Made by a program: the position numbers and the translations under genes. This document shows, piece by piece, positions 60,988 through 64,000 of a DNA stretch of 64,000 nucleotides. The notes below the pieces were generated by a model. That model was not told the origin of the DNA, ran no database searches, and worked only from the letters and a program-made list of their open reading frames with translations. Numbering within the stretch: position 1 is the first letter of the stretch; the number at the start of each line of letters is the position of its first letter. The stretch lies in contig NZ_KL591002.1 in the NCBI RefSeq assembly GCF_000716335.1, forward strand, positions 355,020 through 419,019. Reading direction: 5' to 3'. The stretch comes from Streptomyces sp. NRRL S-118 (GTDB lineage: Bacteria; Actinomycetota; Actinomycetes; Streptomycetales; Streptomycetaceae).

Positions 60988-61770
60988 ATGGACCGCTCTA
61001 TGACGATCACGACACCGGACGACTTCACACATCGGTGGCGGCAACCACCGAACTTCTCCCTGGAGGTCGCCTTCGACTACACGTTCCTGCCCGCCATCGA
61101 CGTCCTCGACCACATCCGCAAGGACACGGAAGTGCGCTTCACGATCCTCGGGGACGACGATTGGCAGGTGCGCATGGACCGCACCGCCGCCTTCCGCACG
61201 GCCCCACTCGAAGAGATCGTCACGTGGCCGTTCCGGCTGGTGCACTTCAACCTCAGCCGCTTCTACGACGACCTTCTGCACGGCTTCCAGGACGAGGTGA
61301 TGATCCCCTGGCGCACCCATTTGTCCGCCCGGGGTTTCACCTGGCAGCGCCTGGCTCCGATCCTCTTCCTGTCCACCGAAGGGGCGTCCTCGACGTACCA
61401 CAACGACAACTCGCACGGCCTTGTCTGGCAGGTGCATGGCAGCAAGACGTTCCACAGCTACCTCGCCCCCGACAAGCACCTCTCGGCCGATGCCGCGGTG
61501 ATCGGCGAGACGACGGGTGAAGAGCCGCCCGAGCATGACGCGGCCGACTGCCAGTCGGTCGTCATGCAGCCCGGCGACCAGTTGTGGAGCCATGCCCTGA
61601 CCCCCCACTGGGTCACCACCGAGTCGTCGCTCGCCATGAGCATCACCCTCTCCCACGGCGGCCTGTGCCACCAGGGCCGCTTCTCCGAGCGGGACTTGGC
61701 ACTGCGGGCCTACTGGGACAAGAACCCTGCCGAGGCGTGGACGCATGACCTGCGCAGCGTCCGCTACTGA
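60988..61770 (+). CDS. JmjC/cupin-like Fe(II)/2-oxoglutarate dioxygenase
   Basis: This is a 260-residue protein with the metal triad of JmjC-type enzymes: His138 and Asp140 (YHNDNSHGLVWQVHGSK) and His207 in QPGDQLWSHALTPHWVTT. These bind iron for oxygen-dependent hydroxylation. Relatives hydroxylate amino-acid side chains in proteins and peptides, so it may tailor the peptide handled by the radical SAM enzymes. The start at 60988 is one option; another ATG lies four codons in. Confidence 0.75.
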   Translation: MDRSMTITTPDDFTHRWRQPPNFSLEVAFDYTFLPAIDVLDHIRKDTEVRFTILGDDDWQVRMDRTAAFRTAPLEEIVTWPFRLVHFNLSRFYDDLLHGFQDEVMIPWRTHLSARGFTWQRLAPILFLSTEGASSTYHNDNSHGLVWQVHGSKTFHSYLAPDKHLSADAAVIGETTGEEPPEHDAADCQSVVMQPGDQLWSHALTPHWVTTESSLAMSITLSHGGLCHQGRFSERDLALRAYWDKNPAEAWTHDLRSVRY

Positions 61771-61828
61771 GACCGCGTCCCACGACACGAGGCATCGGCC
61801 CGTGTCGTGGGACGCGCCCATCAGCCGG

Positions 61829-63139
61829 TTACGGCGTGAGACGGTTCGGTCCGCGGAAGAGGAAGGTGGCCTCGCGGATCGACTCCAGACCGAGGAGCAC
61901 CATCAGCACCCGACCGAGGCCCATGCCCAGGCCACCGTGCGGCGGGCAGCCGTACCGGAACGCGTTCAGGTAGTCCTGCAACGGCTCTGGGCTCATGCCC
62001 TTCTCGGCGGCCTGCTTCAGCAGCACGTCATACCGGTGCTCGCGCTGTGCGCCGGTGGTGACCTCCAGCCCCTTCCACAGCAGGTCGAAGCTCAGAGTCA
62101 CACTCGGGTCGTCGGCCGGCCGCATGTGGTAGAAGGGCCGGATGCTCACCGGGTAGTGCGTGATGAACACGAACTCGTGCCCGGTGGCCTCCTGGATGTG
62201 GGCGCTGATGCTGCGCTCGCCCTCCGGGTCCAGGTCCTCCTTGATCCCTTCCGGGTCCCAGCCTCCCTTGCGCAGGATCTCGTGCGCCTCGGCCATGGTG
62301 ATGCGAGGGAAGGGCGTCGTCGGGACAGTGATCTCCACACCGAAGTGCTCTCGGATGGCCTCACCGTGGGAGTCGGCGACCTTCGCGATCGCGTGGGCGA
62401 GCATCTGCTCCTCGAACGCCATCACGTCCTCGACGCCGTCGATCCAGGCGAGCTCGACGTCGACGCCGGTGAACTCGGTGGCGTGCCTGGAGGTGAACGA
62501 TGGCTCGGCGCGGAAGACGGGGCCGATCTCGAAGACCTTCTCGATGCCAGCCGAGATTGCCATCTGCTTGTAGAACTGCGGCGACTGCGCCAGGTAGGCG
62601 CTGCGGCCGAAGTAGCCGAGCTTGAAGACCTCCGCTCCGGATTCCGAGGCCGTTCCCATGAGCTTGGGGGTGTGCATCTCCGTGGCGCCCTGCGCGTAGG
62701 CGTACTCGCGCATCCCCTGTTCCAGGGTGGTCTGCACGGCGAACATCAGCTGTGTGGCGGTCCGACGGCGCACGTCCAGGAAGCGCCAGTCCAGCCGATT
62801 CTCAATGCCGGTGTGCTCGTCGATCGGCAGCGGCGTAGCGGCCAGGTTCAGGACCTCGACCGACTCAGGGACGAGTTCCAGGCCGCCGAGCTTGACCTGC
62901 TCGGCGTCGACGACACGGCCGGTGATCTTGACTGCGGACTCGGGGGTGAGAGCTTCGAGCTGGGCCTCAAGCGGCCCGTCGTCACGCTTGTGGGTCACCT
63001 GCACCATGCCTGTGCTGTCCCGCACGATGACGAACTGCATCTTGCGCTGCAGGCGCAGGGTGTTTACCCACCCGCAGACAGTGACGGTACTGCCGACGTG
63101 TTCTCGCAGGTCAGAGACGTGTACGCGGCTTTGGATCAT
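61829..63139 (-). CDS. archaeal-type aspartyl-tRNA synthetase
   Basis: This is a 436-residue class II synthetase: an N-terminal OB fold (VCGWVNTLRLQRKMQFVIVR), motif 2 with GPVFRAEPSFTSRHATEFTG, the SxQxYKQ stretch QSPQFYKQMAISAGIEKVFE, and motif 3 GGLGMGLGRVLMVLLG ending RGPNRLTP. It is short and lacks the GAD insert of the bacterial AspRS, so it is of the archaeal type, often non-discriminating (Asp/Asn). It stands alone, opposite in direction to the cluster. GGAGG is six bases before the ATG. A resistant second AspRS would be a self-protection device. Confidence 0.85.
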   Translation of the reverse strand: MIQSRVHVSDLREHVGSTVTVCGWVNTLRLQRKMQFVIVRDSTGMVQVTHKRDDGPLEAQLEALTPESAVKITGRVVDAEQVKLGGLELVPESVEVLNLAATPLPIDEHTGIENRLDWRFLDVRRRTATQLMFAVQTTLEQGMREYAYAQGATEMHTPKLMGTASESGAEVFKLGYFGRSAYLAQSPQFYKQMAISAGIEKVFEIGPVFRAEPSFTSRHATEFTGVDVELAWIDGVEDVMAFEEQMLAHAIAKVADSHGEAIREHFGVEITVPTTPFPRITMAEAHEILRKGGWDPEGIKEDLDPEGERSISAHIQEATGHEFVFITHYPVSIRPFYHMRPADDPSVTLSFDLLWKGLEVTTGAQREHRYDVLLKQAAEKGMSPEPLQDYLNAFRYGCPPHGGLGMGLGRVLMVLLGLESIREATFLFRGPNRLTP

Positions 63140-63480
63140 TGCGGTCCTCCGAAGGACGTCGTCATGATCCCTTGGGAGTGCGGGCGAGAAGGGCAACTCG
63201 CGGTGCCACCGCACTTTCGCCGCCACAGCGTGGCGGCCTCATTCGGGCCCGCTGACGGGGGCCAACCGGCGGGGCATTGGACCACCGAACGGGGTCGTTC
63301 CTCCCCGCGCTCAGGAGGGTCTTCGCCTCGGGGCGCGAGGCCGCCTTTCCAGCTTCCGGCGGCTCTCTCGACTCGCGTGATCCCGGGCTACTCGTCTCCA
63401 TCAACGCGTTGCCCAGCAGGATACGGATCTCACGGGCACCGCCGCAATCAAGAACACACTTCTGAACGGGAGGAACGGCT
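63140..63480. other. divergent intergenic region
   Basis: These 341 bases hold the promoters of the AspRS gene (left) and the GNAT gene (right). GGGAGGAACGGCT forms the GNAT ribosome-binding site. I see no gene or strong hairpin. Confidence 0.45.
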
Positions 63481-63963
63481 GTGAGCGTGCCCGTGCGACG
63501 GGCGGTGGCCGCCGACGCCGGGGAATTGGCCCGCCTGCGCCAGCTATCGCTGACCTGCCCGACGGTGCCTTGGAGCAGGCCCCGGGATGTACCGGACGGG
63601 CCGTGGGTCAAGGAGTGCCAGCAGGTGTTCGCTGCCATGCTCGATGGCCCGGACACGGCCGCCGCGTTCGTGGTGGATGCGGCTCCCGGCCGCGTGGCGT
63701 CCTGTGCGGTGGGGTTTCTTCTACCTCGACTTCCTGGCCCAGGGAGCAGCAAGCCGTTCAACGGTGACATCAGCACCGTCGCCACCGATCCAGAGTTCCG
63801 CAGGCGGGGCTACGCCCGGGCAGTGGTGACGGCCCTCATGGACTGGATGGCTGTGCGCGGCTGCAAGCGCATCAGCCTCACGGCCAGCCCAGAGGGAGAG
63901 CCGCTGTATACGTCGCTCGGGTTCGTGTATGACGAACCTCGGATGACCTGGCGGGTCCAGTGA
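63481..63963 (+). CDS. GNAT-family N-acetyltransferase
   Basis: This is a 160-residue acetyltransferase: an N-terminal RRAVAADAGELARLRQL, then ISTVATDPEFRRRGYARAVV carrying the acetyl-CoA loop (RRRGYA), and ISLTASPEGEPLYTSLGFVY at the end. Many small-molecule self-resistance enzymes belong to this family, including MccE-type ones that disarm AspRS inhibitors. It is divergent from the AspRS gene. The GTG start has GGGAGG eight bases upstream. The substrate is unknown. Confidence 0.82.
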   Translation: MSVPVRRAVAADAGELARLRQLSLTCPTVPWSRPRDVPDGPWVKECQQVFAAMLDGPDTAAAFVVDAAPGRVASCAVGFLLPRLPGPGSSKPFNGDISTVATDPEFRRRGYARAVVTALMDWMAVRGCKRISLTASPEGEPLYTSLGFVYDEPRMTWRVQ

Positions 63964-64000
63964 TTGCCCGGCAGCGGAGCGACCAGGGCGTCCCGCTCGA

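Overview
The window is high-GC actinobacterial DNA, almost certainly Streptomyces. The evidence is codon use, frequent GTG starts, and a left flank that reads like a conserved Streptomyces chromosomal block: a SCO2400-family protein, an MreB-like protein, MatB malonyl-CoA synthetase and OhrR/Ohr. No sequence search was run. Names rest on motifs and remembered family features.

Region 1 (about 1-12.4 kb) is host chromosome. It holds the SCO2400-family zinc-ribbon membrane protein, an MreB/Mbl-like protein, a decayed GAF-sensor gene, a LysE-type exporter, matB with an overlapping carboxyltransferase, the divergent ohrR/ohr pair with a palindromic operator, a YqhA-IstB fusion protein and an old-yellow-enzyme flavoprotein. 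At 12985-13032 lies the 3' part of a CAT-anticodon tRNA without its 5' half. This looks like one att end of an integrated element that extends rightwards beyond the window.

Region 2 (13-21 kb) has lower GC and carries a five-gene rightward operon: a helical protein, a polyprenyl diphosphate synthase, a second divergent class I isoprenoid enzyme, a PlsC-type acyltransferase and an acyl-CoA ligase. It looks like an uncharacterised terpenoid-lipid pathway.

Region 3 (21-38.2 kb) is a leftward phage-type replication and recombination module. It contains an N6-methylase-like protein, a RuvC-like nuclease, a PAPS-reductase-family protein, a frameshifted HU gene, a beta-clamp-like protein, a WhiB regulator, a C5 methyltransferase, an O-like initiator with four iterons inside its gene, a PD-(D/E)XK exonuclease and a Bet/RecT annealase. 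Short promoter-like motifs and a hairpin plus ribosome-binding cassette recur between its genes. A 30-residue Cys-rich peptide gene sits at 26.0 kb.

Region 4 (38.3-43.1 kb) is a likely anti-phage island: Trypco2 plus trypsin-NACHT, then a membrane protein divergent from a DUF4062 protein.

Region 5 (43.06-56.05 kb) is a lysis and siphovirus tail module: a coiled-coil/TM protein, an amidase fused to a holin-like tail, tip proteins, distal tail, a 1422-residue tape measure, a G/G-T frameshift pair, tail tube and neck proteins. There is no capsid, portal or terminase gene in the window. It could therefore be a headless tail (tailocin-like) locus, or a prophage whose head genes lie beyond 64 kb.

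Region 6 (56.2-64 kb) looks like a RiPP or peptide-metabolite cluster: an XRE-TPR regulator, two small proteins, a SPASM-type radical SAM enzyme, a second radical SAM enzyme split at a GTGA overlap, a JmjC-like dioxygenase, an archaeal-type AspRS and a GNAT acetyltransferase. The last two suggest self-protection against an AspRS-targeting product.
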